From: Glandiceps talaboti
Lineage: Eukaryota > Hemichordata > Enteropneusta > Spengelidae
NCBI RefSeq assembly: GCF_964340395.1
Contig: NC_135565.1
Span: forward strand, 13,289,209-13,353,208
DNA length: 64,000 bases
Direction of reading: 5' to 3'
The notes under the pieces were generated by a model. That model was given only the letters and a program-made list of their open reading frames with translations. It ran no database searches and was not told the DNA's origin. Shown piece after piece: positions 25,673 to 37,079 of the stretch. Positions within the stretch are counted from its first letter, which is position 1, and every line of letters starts with the position of its first letter. A program made the position numbers and the translations under genes.

Positions 25673-26590
25673 GTCTATCTGTCTATCTGTCTGTCTGTCT
25701 GTCTGTGTCATCATTTTCTAAAAATCGGCTTGCTCAATTGTAATGAAATTTGGGATATATAATCTTTAGGGTAATAGCTAGACCTGATTAGGTTTTCAGC
25801 CAGATCTGTTAATGTTTAATTAGAGAAATTTGCATATTAATGAAATCAACTAATTACACAATATCTTAAGACTGCATACTTCAATTTCAATATAATTTAG
25901 TATATTCCTTAAACATAACAACATACATTTGTCCTATAAAATTCGTTGATGTATCTTACAGCGTTAATGAATAATTTGCATAATTAATTATTTTTGGTAA
26001 TTAGGCTATATCTTAAGAATACATACTTCAAATTCAACATAATTTAGTACATACGTTAACTATAAGAAAACACATATGTCCTATCAAGTTTGTTGATACA
26101 CCGTACAGTGTTAATGAATAATTTGCATAATTAATGATTTTCGGTAATTAGGCTATATCTTACATACTTCAATTCCAATATAATTCAGTATACAGTGTTA
26201 ACCATAACAATCGCATATGTCCTGTACAGCTTGTTGATGTACCTTTCAGTGTTAATGAATAATTTGCATAATTAATGATTCTTGGTATTTAGGCTATATC
26301 TTACGACTGCATGCTTCAATTTCAATACAATTCAGTACATACATTAGCCATCCCAAATTGTGTTTGTCCTATAAAGTTAGTTGATGTACCTTACAGTGTT
26401 AATGAATAATTTGCATAATGAATGATTTTCGGTAATTGGGCTATATCTTAAGACTGCATTAAGCAGTATCATACACTCTTACATATATTAACCTAAGAAA
26501 GTACGCTTGTCCAAAAAACAAAGCCTGTTACCATAGTTTTTTTTAGTTTAATGAGTTATTTGCATAATTAGTGATTCCTTTACGGGAGGC
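25596..26590 (+). mobile_element. Tandem-repeat-bearing element with CTCCCGTAAGG ends, copy 1
   Basis: It starts CTCCCGTAAGGGTACGGGAG, runs through (TGTC)n, then several diverged tandem units of about 115-120 bases (each with TTAATGAATAATTTGCATAA and GGCTATATCTTA), and ends TTTACGGGAGGCATTCAG. Unit B has no insert at this place. A second, inverted copy is at 55890-57213. No protein is encoded. Confidence 0.75.
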
Positions 26591-26923
26591 ATTCAGTTTA
26601 AATCTGGTATTAAAATGTTGTATTTTCATATCAAAGTTTGGATAACTAAACACATTGTTCAATTTTTCGGTTGGGTAGTTGCGGGCAAAATGGCTAAAAT
26701 ACCTGAACGCGTAACTGAACACAACTTTGTATGTGTCATTACGTGTACGCCTGCACGATAATGCTCCCGTAGGCATTCTAACGTGTATCTAAATCTCTCT
26801 CTCTATTCAATGAGACATCCATATCGGTAAATCGTGTGGGTGCAGTGACATTGATGTTCTCATAAATTCTACTGTTGCTATCTTTACACAATATGTAATG
26901 ATGCACCATTAGTTAAAAATCTC

Positions 26924-27269
26924 CTAATTTTTTTGTAAACTTTGATAAACTTGTTTTTCTCTAACCGAGAGTGCAGCATATTCATTCGCTATTAACTCAT
27001 CATGACCAAGATCATGACTGGCTATCTTGATTGGTTCCCTACTTCTTTGTCCACCAGTTAAAATTTCGTTACCAACAGCTTCATAGGTAGCTGTGTTGTC
27101 TGAGTTGACATCCTGTCCAGCTGGACAAAGGTCGATCTGTGTATCTGTAATGGCGTCACGTGTGTTGTCATCACTGTGTTGTACATCGTTTCCTGTAGCG
27201 CCCATATTTGCATAGAAATCCGGGTCCTGCATTTCCTGTCTACATTTTTTATTTAACTCTCGAAGTTTG
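26924..27269 (-). CDS. Receptor B last exon: 114-aa tail with ITAM
   Basis: Acceptor ACATTCACAG, entry phase 2, stop TAG. The tail starts [14 protein letters not shown] (basic, juxtamembrane). It contains FYANM (YxxM, the PI3-kinase p85 SH2 type, also YxN), ATYEAV, and near the end [16 protein letters not shown]. The last is YxxL, seven residues, YxxL, which meets the ITAM rule YxxL/I-x(6-8)-YxxL/I. ITAMs recruit Syk-family kinases when both tyrosines are phosphorylated (family knowledge). Confidence 0.85.
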
Positions 27270-30200
27270 CTGTGAATGTATAAGACACCATCAAAATAAT
27301 ATGGCGATAAATTTGCATAACGTATGTTACTTTAGGAGATAAATAAAGAAATCTAGAACTCAAGTGGAAGAATGAAGGAAAGCAATCTTCTTGTTTTATA
27401 GGCAAAAGTGACAGTTTACCGTTTGTAATACAAGATAATTGCCACCAATGCTACGATGGAAATAATTAGCAGGATTGCCAATACACATATACTACAGCTA
27501 CCAGTGATCCTAGAAAAACCGACCCTAAACTTTTTTTACGAAAATTGTGAAGTTGTTTTCAATACGATGCCTGTGTTATTGGTTTCCTCTTATCAGATGT
27601 ACAGCCATTACAGATTAGAAGAACAGTTTTATATTGTCTTCTTAAGTTTAATGTCGTTTCCGCATCGACTGTTTCTCGCGAGACTGAACAGATTTCGCGA
27701 TTTTATTATGATTTTCTCGAATATGTAAAACAATGTTTAGGGTCGGCAGTGAAAAATTAGGTAGGGTCGAGTAACCGGAACCAAACAATTGTTTAGGCCT
27801 TAGTACTTACCGTCGACATAGAAATATCATAACAATCACCACCACAATGATTACGACGATTGTTCCAACAGCTCCACCAATAATAGCTCCTGTACCTGGT
27901 AGGTTAAAATTGGAATAGTTTTATTTCAAAACAAAAAGGATATACAATGATTTCTCACTGAAGGTATGAAAATGTGACATTTTTGCATAATAGTACCTGT
28001 GTCGTCAATGTTTTACGCCTTTCAACAACTTCGAAGTTAAATTCTGTGATGGGTGCAACCTTGTTGAAAAAGACAGTCAGCATTGACAGTATACGAGGAA
28101 ATCTATCATTGGTCAGTTTCGTGTTGGATAATGATATGTGTAACCATTTGACAGCGAGCTAAGATACAGGAGTTCAGTGACTTTTCTTCGAGGCAGTTGA
28201 TGGACGGATATATATGATGTACATTCATATGTGCTTTAATTATTCAATGAACAGTCATATCATTCAATAGTAGCACACTATATCAAACCACTCAGTCGGA
28301 TACAGAGAAGTCAAGCACGAAATGAAAGACTTAATTATCCCAACCTGTCAAAGCCCATAAATTTCCCAATCAACCGTGAAACCCCACATTGAAAATTAAT
28401 CTGTCGTGACTTAATAAATTGCCAATTTTCTAAATATAGACATATTGTGGCAATACAATATTATTCTTGGGATTTTTACTTCATTCGGCCGAGAAAAATA
28501 CGAGTTACACTTGAGTCTTTTCACTACAAATCGATGACAAGCCGTGGTAACACTAGCATGTCACGAGGATTTTCTGTTCAAGCAAAATATCAATACATAT
28601 ACCAGCGCAAACTAAATTTTGGGGAGGTGGGGGTTGTAAATGCTTTCCGAACGTTTTGACGTGATCATATTTCGAGTACCTCAGAACCAATGATGTAGAT
28701 AATCGTTTGCATGACGTAGACCGACTAGGGTATAAATCCCGTACCTCCTATTCGACAATGTGCAACATGGTTAGCACATTGTATTATGGTATTACCCTGG
28801 CACAAACCAAAACTATTGTCTGCTATATGTTGATATAACAGTGAATAAGCTATTGAATGGACATTGCTTTAATTACACTCTCAATAGGTACGTAGGCGTC
28901 ACTGAAAACTAGTTCATATAGAGTTAAATGCTGAACATGAAGTGCTGTTTTGGGACGTCAAATGTTTACACTATGTTGATCACAAGGTGAATAGAATTGC
29001 ACAAACAACAGAGGAACCACTGGCAACAACTTGTGTAATCACAGATAAGTAACACTTATTCTTCCACTGATCTTGGTGTTACTTATCTGTGATCTATCTT
29101 AGTAAACCAAAGGCTGGATTACAGTATCATAAGTAATGTGACCTACATAATTTTGAGGAAATGTATGTCAATTCATCCATTACTGTTGTTATTCCTTCCC
29201 TCCGTAGATACAAATTTCTTTTTAACAAACTATGTACACTCACCGTTTGAAGCTGAACTTGCCATAGCCATACCATCATCGACAAAATGAAACAAAAAGG
29301 CGAGCTATTGTATATTTGACACCAAGAATACCAGGGTGGCGAAATCTGAAAAGTTCACTAGCAATCAATTCAGGTGTTATTTTTTTTCGTACAATATGGC
29401 CTCGAAATAGAGCTTTTAGAAATATTATCACGAGAAATATAGTTCTTAACGGTCTTAAATATTTGGGTCTAACGTGACATTTTTATTCATGTTTTAAAAT
29501 CAAATCTATATCTTGCCAAATCATACGATACTTTATAGCTAAGAGGGCGGTGATGTTCATCTTTAAATTGGAACCTACCATTTTTATAACAAGATGGCTT
29601 CTTTGTCCAGAGACCGTCTTCTTGACATGTGATGATGCCATCGTTGTCGTTATGGTAACCATCGTGGCATACGTATTTTACTTGATTTCTGTAAGTAAAC
29701 GAATGCCCCTCTCTGTCCGCATTGTCTGTGTTGCCGGGATCACCACAATCAATCACTATAACAATGACGAGAATGATAGATGAAATCATGCCCAAACGAC
29801 TACTGACAATTGGATATGATAATACCTTGAAAATAGATCGTATGCTAATATATGTGGCCAAAATAATAAGCATGGAAAAAACATGACAACGCTTAATATG
29901 ATAGTGTGTAACAGGTGTTGATCATGTCAAAGAGTTTGTTCTTTCATCTCTCCGCAGACTCCATCAGACCAATGGGGCGAAACTCACCTTTGGCAGCCGA
30001 ATTTGTCATTGACAAACAAAAAATACGGAGTAGTGAACACTTTCAAGAGCAGATGATTAATTCTGTCTTTGATATCCGACACCTTTAAGGTGAAATAATT
30101 CACTAGAGGTCTTCAATAAGATTTTAACATGTCTGAGATTGGTGCAAGTCGTCCTCTTTTTGCATTTTATGTAAGTCCTCAAAAGCCGAATTATTCAACA

Positions 30201-33200
30201 ACTAAACATAAACAGAGTACTTGTATCGTATTTTACCTTTGCATAACGGAAATACGTCATTCCATCCACCATTTTCTTGACACTGCACTGTATTATGGGA
30301 TGTTGTCAAATGGTATCCATCTTTGCAAACAACTGATACTGATTCGCCATGGAAATATGGACAGTCTCCATCAATAACAAGAATACCTTCTTTTGGATAT
30401 AAAGGAAGAAGACAGCCTGGTTTGATACCTTTGATAGAAAATGTATAGATAATTTTACCTTAAATGGGAACATCACTCTCGGAAGTAAAGCTATTTTGAT
30501 AATCGTTTGGGTTCTAGAGACTCATTTCATGATATTACATCAGGTAATATGCACAAAGTTGCCAAAAAACTCATTGAAACTCCTATTTTTCGTTCACAGA
30601 TACACCAAAGCATAATGGTTCGTAGCAGGCATGATTATTCAGTAGATGCACACTGAATATTCAAGACTCCTAAGAGCTTACTTCCTTCACACACAAATAG
30701 TCATGAATATTTAGTGAGAATCTAATGAATAATCGTGTCTGCTAAGACCCATAATGCTCTGGTGTATCTGTGAAAGAACAATAGAGGTGAAAAGGGGTTT
30801 CAATATGATGAAATGACTCTGCAGAACCCAAAGTTATGAAAATATCTATATTTCCGAGAGTGGCTTCCCATTTTAATTTTAACATTTAGAAACGGTTGAA
30901 ATGTGTAACGTATATATATGTCATGCTTTTGTGATAATTGATTGTAAGGATATTTGAGGTTGATATATGTTTAAACAAGACGGTATTTGAACTTATCAAG
31001 CTTCCTCCAAGACGCTGTCTATCATTACGAAATATGTATTCCTCATATTTACCAATTTATCCATGTTTACTAGGTACACGTAGCCACTGTCAGTAGTATA
31101 ATTTAACAGGTGTCTTATTTAGATAACAAATAATTCCCTTTTTATATCAAAACGTATTCGTACCTTTCACCTGTAATGTAAACATCCCAAAATCAGCATC
31201 TGGCCGCGTTTCAGAATGGAAAACCACAGAGACATTATTCGAACAAGACCATGCTGTACCATTGCTGAATGTCACAATATTACCACCATCTGGATCTGTA
31301 CCCTCAAAAACATAGAGACCATCGTTTTCACCAACTATGTCATTGGTAATGAATTCTAGTTGAACAATCATTCCAGGGGTGGTAGTAATATTCCATGTAC
31401 AGCCTAGATTCTCGCCATAATATCCAGGAAACCCGGGGGAATAGATTGTTCCCGAACCATTTATATAGCCTCCACATGCACCCATAGTTGCTGGAAAAGG
31501 TTGAAAGAAATCTAAAATCATATGATTGTACCACTTTAAACGTAAACTTGATTATATAAGATTAGATTAAAGAGTTTGGATCTTCTTCGTGAATTTAATA
31601 TGAGATTTAATTATAACAAGAGATTTATGTTTCATAACATTAATATTTTGAACTTCCTGTAACATACGGTTGTTTTATTTTTTATTTGGATAGAAATATA
31701 CAACACAAATTCTCATTCCAAGTGTATCCGGGATAAAATGAGAACGATTCTAAATACGTCCTGGATCAGAGTTGGTATTTCCGTCTCTTTCTGGGGGAAA
31801 TCGCACAATGTAAGGACAATGTACACTACAGACGTCTCCAAGCTAATAACTTAAGAAAGACTAGCAGCATACATGACATAAGAAAAAAGATGAGATGTTT
31901 GATAAGCAGGGCACTTTTACACTTACTTGAATATACTGCTGCAATTTGGCTTTTTCCTCCGCAAGATTGGCTAGAATCGCCTTTACACGTCTTAGTTGCA
32001 CAGTCTTTGTTTAGTTTCATGGGTAGGTTCTGTAGCTGTGTGAAGCTATGAATACAATAGCAATTCTTCGCATTATTAAGACCAGCATAGGTTGTACCAT
32101 TCATCCGACAGAATTCAAGACAAAACTGAATTGTCATACTGTCACTGGTCTTGGTGATGATAGGTGGACTAAGGATGTCCGGTAAACCATCATAACATCC
32201 TAAGTATGAATCATCTACATAGGATATAGAATGAAGAGGGAATGATGTATGACATACAAGCAAAAGACATTGTTAAAGTTAACAAGACAAATTGCTGTAT
32301 ATTACTAGACACTGTACCACTTTGTGTTTTCAAATAATGCATATACTTAAACTGGATAGGTTAATGTCTTCGTAATTACAATGGATAGGTGTATGTATTT
32401 ATTGATATATGTAGGCATTTATTGTAGTATGTTACATGTAACTCTAAGCGTCAGGCAGGAGAGTACTTTGAAATGAAATATGAAGATATAGCTTTATACT
32501 CACAATTGCATCTTGCACACGCAGCAGTATTACATGAGTTTTGGAAGGATAGAGAACAATTCAAAATTGATGCTTCCTCATTTGAACAGTCGATGCGAGT
32601 CAGCACTTTTTCAGTTTCGGAATTGATATCATCTTTTTTCCATGACCTCATAGCTCCAGGAAAACCTAAAATTATGAGAATGATAATGATGTTTATTTAA
32701 ATATTATTTAAATATTATTCCCCTTTTCAAAACATACACTAATGCTTATCTTTATTCATGACTACACATCTCTGAGCCTCATAATTTATGTTCATATTTC
32801 ACACATGATTGTCTCCTGTACATGTCAGTTGTCCATGATTGTCCATGATTGTCTCCTGTACATGTCAGTTGCAATTTGTGTGCACCATGATTGATTTGGC
32901 AAGTATGAATCATACCTTTTCATAAATAATCACGAGAAGAAAGTTAGGACAAACATTTGTGATTTGTTTCGATAACTGGTTACTGTAAACAGTTATGAAG
33001 AGGGTATTCTTACCGAGTTCAGTGCAAGCCACTTCCGCGTCATTGATATCCCATCCGTTCTTGCACACATGTAACCAACCATCTCCAGGTATGAATATCT
33101 CAACTCTGCCTGCATATGGTGTCGAATCTCCTACTAATCGTACGTAAGGTCCTGTTTTTAAAAATATAATCAAAGAAAATATGATTCCCACAGCTATCAT

Positions 33201-33797
33201 CTTATCATCCTTTGTAAGTTAAAGAATGTTTATGTGTTCTCCCTAGTTGGCATGGTAATGTTGTTTAGATAATGAACCTGTGTCTCTCCTGGGACCCACC
33301 TGTAAACCAAATAGTGGTTCTCATTCGCGCTATTGAATAGTCACAAAACGAGAATAAATTATAGATTTGTTAACAAGGTCACAATATACTATGAAACCCG
33401 AAGACTTGTCTCCTATCTAGTCTGTGTTGTCTTTACTCTCCTTCAGTGGACTGCCGACCTAATATAATTTTCATAATGTCATGAATATTCATGTAGCACA
33501 AATATTGGCTCAAACGGTGACTCCCGACATGTGACAACACAGGTCCATTTTCCGTGCATAAAAAAGAAAATTAGATTTCAACCCACATTTCTCTCAGTAC
33601 TTTTGGGTATATACACAAATGTGTGAAACTAAAAGTCTAATTTAGTGAGATATATTTCCTCAAATGTTATCTTTACCGGATTATATACATAGTTCAGTTG
33701 TAATTTGATGTTAGACTTAATATTTCAAAAGTCAGTGACGAAATCTTTGGATAAACAGTCTTGTTATATAATAAAAACGGATTCTAATGATATGATA

Positions 33798-33885
<88 letters not shown>

Positions 33886-34168
33886 ATAAATTCTTATCAG
33901 CGCATTACGCAACAGCCTCAATGCGCTTTACAAAACTGAGAAAATAAGAAAAAAAAAAGAAGCACAAACTTGATTTGCATAGAAATCAAAACCAAAACCA
34001 AAAACTTGACGTTCACTATTGATTACTATTAAAAGTACAATATGTCCTAAACGTTTGTAGACAGGAGTATGGCACAAACTTAATTTGCAAAAAAAACGAC
34101 AACTTGAAATTCACTAAAAAACAAAACTTATTGATTACTGCATGTAAAAGTATATATATAGTTATTAG

Positions 34169-34236
<68 letters not shown>

Positions 34237-34436
34237 CTCGGTGAGTATCAATCTGCTAATACAGTGCTCTATACCGCAGTGGCAGAGCGTAATAGTTTTG
34301 GTAGTACTGGAACTCTTTCTTGGGTGTAACTCGGAGTTTCACGCATATTCACGCATATATTCATAGAGAGTGTCTGATGATCGCAATATGCGTGAAACTC
34401 CGAGTTACACCCAAGAAAGAGTTCCAGTACTACCAA

Positions 34437-34534
<98 letters not shown>

Positions 34535-34621
34535 TTTTACATGCATATCATCAGTTGTCTGATGATCGCACGATGCGTGAAACTCCGAGTTACAACCAAG
34601 AAAGAGTTCCAGTACTACCAA

Positions 34622-34705
<84 letters not shown>

Positions 34706-35774
34706 TAAGATATTGCTGATCATAAGCAAGCTTTAAGTAGTTAAATAATATTTTACTTGATATATATTAATGACCGTATTACATTCGAATATGGAAAGAT
34801 TATAAATAAAGAGAGACTTCTTGTTTACATTTGTTCAGCTTTTCAGACTCCCTTATAATCATAATGTCTTCAGGAAATTTATCAGTTTAATGCAAGTTGA
34901 AAATGCTACTATATTGTTGGATTTATCTAAGTATGTGTTCTACTCATTTTGTAGACGCCAGAAAAGGTTGGAGGTATGAGTAAATTATGGCTCCTTTGTC
35001 TTTGTATATACTTTTCATAATTTTGGTATTTGTCGTACCATAGGCCTGTGGCCAAAGTACAGAAATAAAACATATTATTATAATGTCTTCAGCAGTAAAC
35101 GTGCTTTATCTACCAAGTGAAACAACAACCTCACAACTTGCAGAAGGATCGACTGCGTTCTGAAATGTATGTTACATGTAGTTTTCTGATGAACTGTTCC
35201 TGTTGTCAAAAGTACCACACATCCATTGGTGTGTATGTGAATATAGCCTATGCTATGTCTTTGTAAACAATATCTTTTGATCAACGTAACAATGCCTTAG
35301 CAGAATCGGTACAATATAGTATGTCTGTGATTTGACTGCTTGATACATTCTACGTAAACCCTCGTCACACGTTGGTATCCACTATCATTTGGGGTCAGGA
35401 CAGGCACACTAAGCATTTACCTGTATCCACATATTGTTTGGTATACATGGTATAACTTCAGAATATAACGAACGATTGCCCAGAGACACAAACGCCTTCA
35501 ATTTGGTATCGAGCTGTAGTTCAAATACCAGATTTTACTCGTGAACATATATATGCATAAACCATACTGTGACAGAGCAGACAATTGTCGTGATTAGAAT
35601 GGGGAAACACATGGGTGCGTCTAGATCTATAAAAGGCGTAACAAGAGATATCTAAACTTGACATATCAAATGATACAAGTACTCACCTCCATTGCCTTGT
35701 ATTTGCGCAGGGACACACATCAAACTTAACATAAAAAGGAGGAAATGCACGATTAGATGGGCCAGAATCGCCAT
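26924..35774 (-). CDS. Receptor B: chimeric receptor, receptor A ectodomain and TM on an ITAM tail
   Basis: Exons: signal 35774-35687; SRCR 33151-33014 and 32665-32504; WSC 32214-31927; CUB 31490-31164; sushi 30428-30237 and 29755-29579; TM1 27895-27811; tail 27269-26924. These sum to 1803 nt, open, 600 aa. The 36-base stalk exon (about 29277-29242) has lost its acceptor AG (TAG to TCG), but its skipping is in frame. A leftover TM exon (27509-27420) may be included in frame. The ectodomain differs from receptor A by very few residues (for example NCYCIHSF for NCYCILSF, and GYHNDND for GYLNDND). The tail carries YAAL-x7-YQSL, a canonical ITAM spacing, plus FYANM. It is inferred to be an activating partner of receptor A. 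The main doubt is haplotype duplication in the assembly. Confidence 0.78.
27420..27509 (-). CDS. Leftover TM2 cassette exon in receptor B, phase-shifted by 2 bp
   Basis: Homologous to receptor C's TM exon (41040-40953, 88 bases) but 90 bases long owing to two extra bases near GTAGTATATGTG. Read from receptor C's phase (1) it hits a stop. Read from TM1's exit phase (2) it is open throughout: [20 protein letters not shown] then [10 protein letters not shown], leaving in phase 2 as the tail needs. It is therefore a symmetric cassette between TM1 and the tail. Its acceptor CTAG survives, but the sequence upstream of it is now MITE DNA, so recognition is uncertain. Confidence 0.6.
27516..27787. 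mobile_element. Truncated family 2 MITE at the duplication junction
   Basis: It matches 12951-13243 (CCTAAACTTTTTTTACG through GGGTCGGCAGTGAAAAA and GTAACCGGAACCAAACA) but lacks the outer left arm, and carries a small internal deletion. The sequence changes to receptor C intron (CTAGAAAAAC) at 27510-27519. Confidence 0.8.
29242..29277 (-). pseudogene. Receptor B stalk exon with destroyed splice acceptor
   Basis: The 36 bases equal receptor A's stalk exon (14753-14718), and the GTGAGT donor is intact. The acceptor, TTTTGTAG in A, reads TTTTGTCG here. As the exon is phase 1 to phase 1, loss removes 12 residues without a frameshift, joining sushi 2 directly to TM1. Confidence 0.7.
33152..35686. 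other. First intron of receptor B with long (AT)n runs
   Basis: Same intron as in receptor A, with longer AT runs (about 33800-33882, 34170-34235, 34440-34532, 34625-34703). It also has an extra inverted pair of the GTGAAACTCCGAGTTACA unit (about 34290-34438). No exon seen. Confidence 0.7.
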
Positions 35775-36032
35775 ATTGTCAGGTCACCCAACGCCAATGT
35801 GTATTTCCAACAATGCAATACATTTACGTGTGATATAAGTGACTAGCTCAATATCCTGGTTCAAAAGGTGAGTGTTTATATACAGCAAGAAAATCGACTT
35901 ATACTGTTAGTAGCACCGTCACCAGTATTCAAAAGGTAGCTCTGTAACCCTTGATATGAAAGTGTGTCGACGTCAGTGTTTGTTTTGTGATACGTGTCAA
36001 CAACACAGAAGACGTTCTCAGCAGTCTATTTA

Positions 36033-37079
36033 AGCAATAACCCCCGCCGAAGGCGGGTAAACACGAGATTTTGGTACAATTCGCGACATATAGCACGAGC
36101 CGAATGGCGAGTGCTATATGGAGCGAATTGTACCAAATTCGAGTGTATACCCGCCTTCGGCGGGGGTTATTGCTATTATATTATATCAAAATATGTGTCT
36201 ATTTCTTCTAAATGTGATTCTGTGGTTATTTATATGCCTGAAAAGGCGAATTCGCTCGTACAGAAAAGATCGTCGGTAATAGATCGTCGGGAACGAGCAT
36301 ATATTTTGATGAGTGGATACGTTCACGTCGCCCATACACACACACTGCATGAACACAAACCATACACTGCATTGCATTGCATTGATAAATTACTTTATTT
36401 ACATCATATAATGCTAACGAAAACGCGTTGAAAACTAGAGCAACGAAGAAAACGGGGCAAGAGGTCAAAGAAAGTAACAATTTTGTTTGGATATTTACAT
36501 AAGAACAATACAATCTTGTACACTGCTAAAAATAGATGTCTCGGCGTTGAATCAGTTGAATGGAGAAAGCTCGAGGCAGTAAATCAGAGACGCGACGTTA
36601 CACAGTCTACTTTAATTTAATGGTTAACAAATTGAACATTGACTGAACCTGAAAATGTACAGTTTTGAAATAATCCTGACGCACTTGACTGATGGTTAAA
36701 AGTTAATTATAAATTGGTGTTGCTTGATTCAACGAGAGCAGGACGCTGACGGCTCGTTGCATGGGAGAACTTGTACGTTATCAGCCATGGCCAGTGATGT
36801 TGAAGCCACTGATCGATCGTTGCTTTCGATCGCAAGGTCATCAGTGGAATTATTTGGACTACTGTAACCCAAACTATTGTACAGGATACCTGACATACCT
36901 TTACTCTGAGGAAGTGTTAACTTATTTGGTATAAGAACGAACACTAGCTTCTTTTTTGTGAGTACTATTCATATGCTAGTTTAGGGGCCCATTTTACCAC
37001 TGCCAGCCGTGGTAAAATGGGATTTTACCACAGTTATTATCCAATCAGAATGGCCCATAGTAGCATGATATAATATAAT
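36033..37079. mobile_element. 1.05-kb insertion specific to unit B, starting with a 142-bp hairpin
   Basis: Unit A reads straight through (CAGTCTATTTATCATTTTC at about 21168), so this is an insertion here or a precise loss there; a TTA is present on both sides. The left 142 bases (36033-36174) form a near-perfect hairpin with arms AGCAATAACCCCCGCCGAAG and its mirror. Near the right end a second hairpin joins CCCATTTTACCAC and GTGGTAAAATGGG. TGATATAATATAA at the right end mirrors TTATATTATATCA just after the first hairpin. Minus-strand ORF 36944-36729 (71 codons) is Ser/Asn/Asp-rich and unrecognised. Confidence 0.65.

Larger units (their letters stand above)
20921..26923. other. Intergenic region between receptor A and receptor B tail
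   Basis: This region contains the receptor A promoter (up to about 21.3 kb), a TIR transposon (22873-24700), CATA microsatellites (about 24872-24940) and a tandem-repeat-bearing element (25596-26590). No protein-coding gene is supported outside the decayed transposon. Confidence 0.6.
12950..27515. repeat. Segmental duplication, unit A (~14.5 kb)
   Basis: Co-linear with 27516-41047: receptor ectodomain and TM exons, signal exon and promoter, then the flanking region and the short ITAM tail plus second TM exon. Offsets are about 14,522-14,547 over the ectodomain, 14,854 after the AT repeats and 15,903 after the 36 kb insertion. Unit A alone carries the 22873-24700 transposon and the 25596-26590 element. 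Confidence 0.9.

Noticed and set aside
35994-36431. 145-codon plus-strand ORF across the 36 kb hairpin
   Set aside because: It begins in the receptor B 5' flank and runs through a palindrome; no domain, and absent from unit A.
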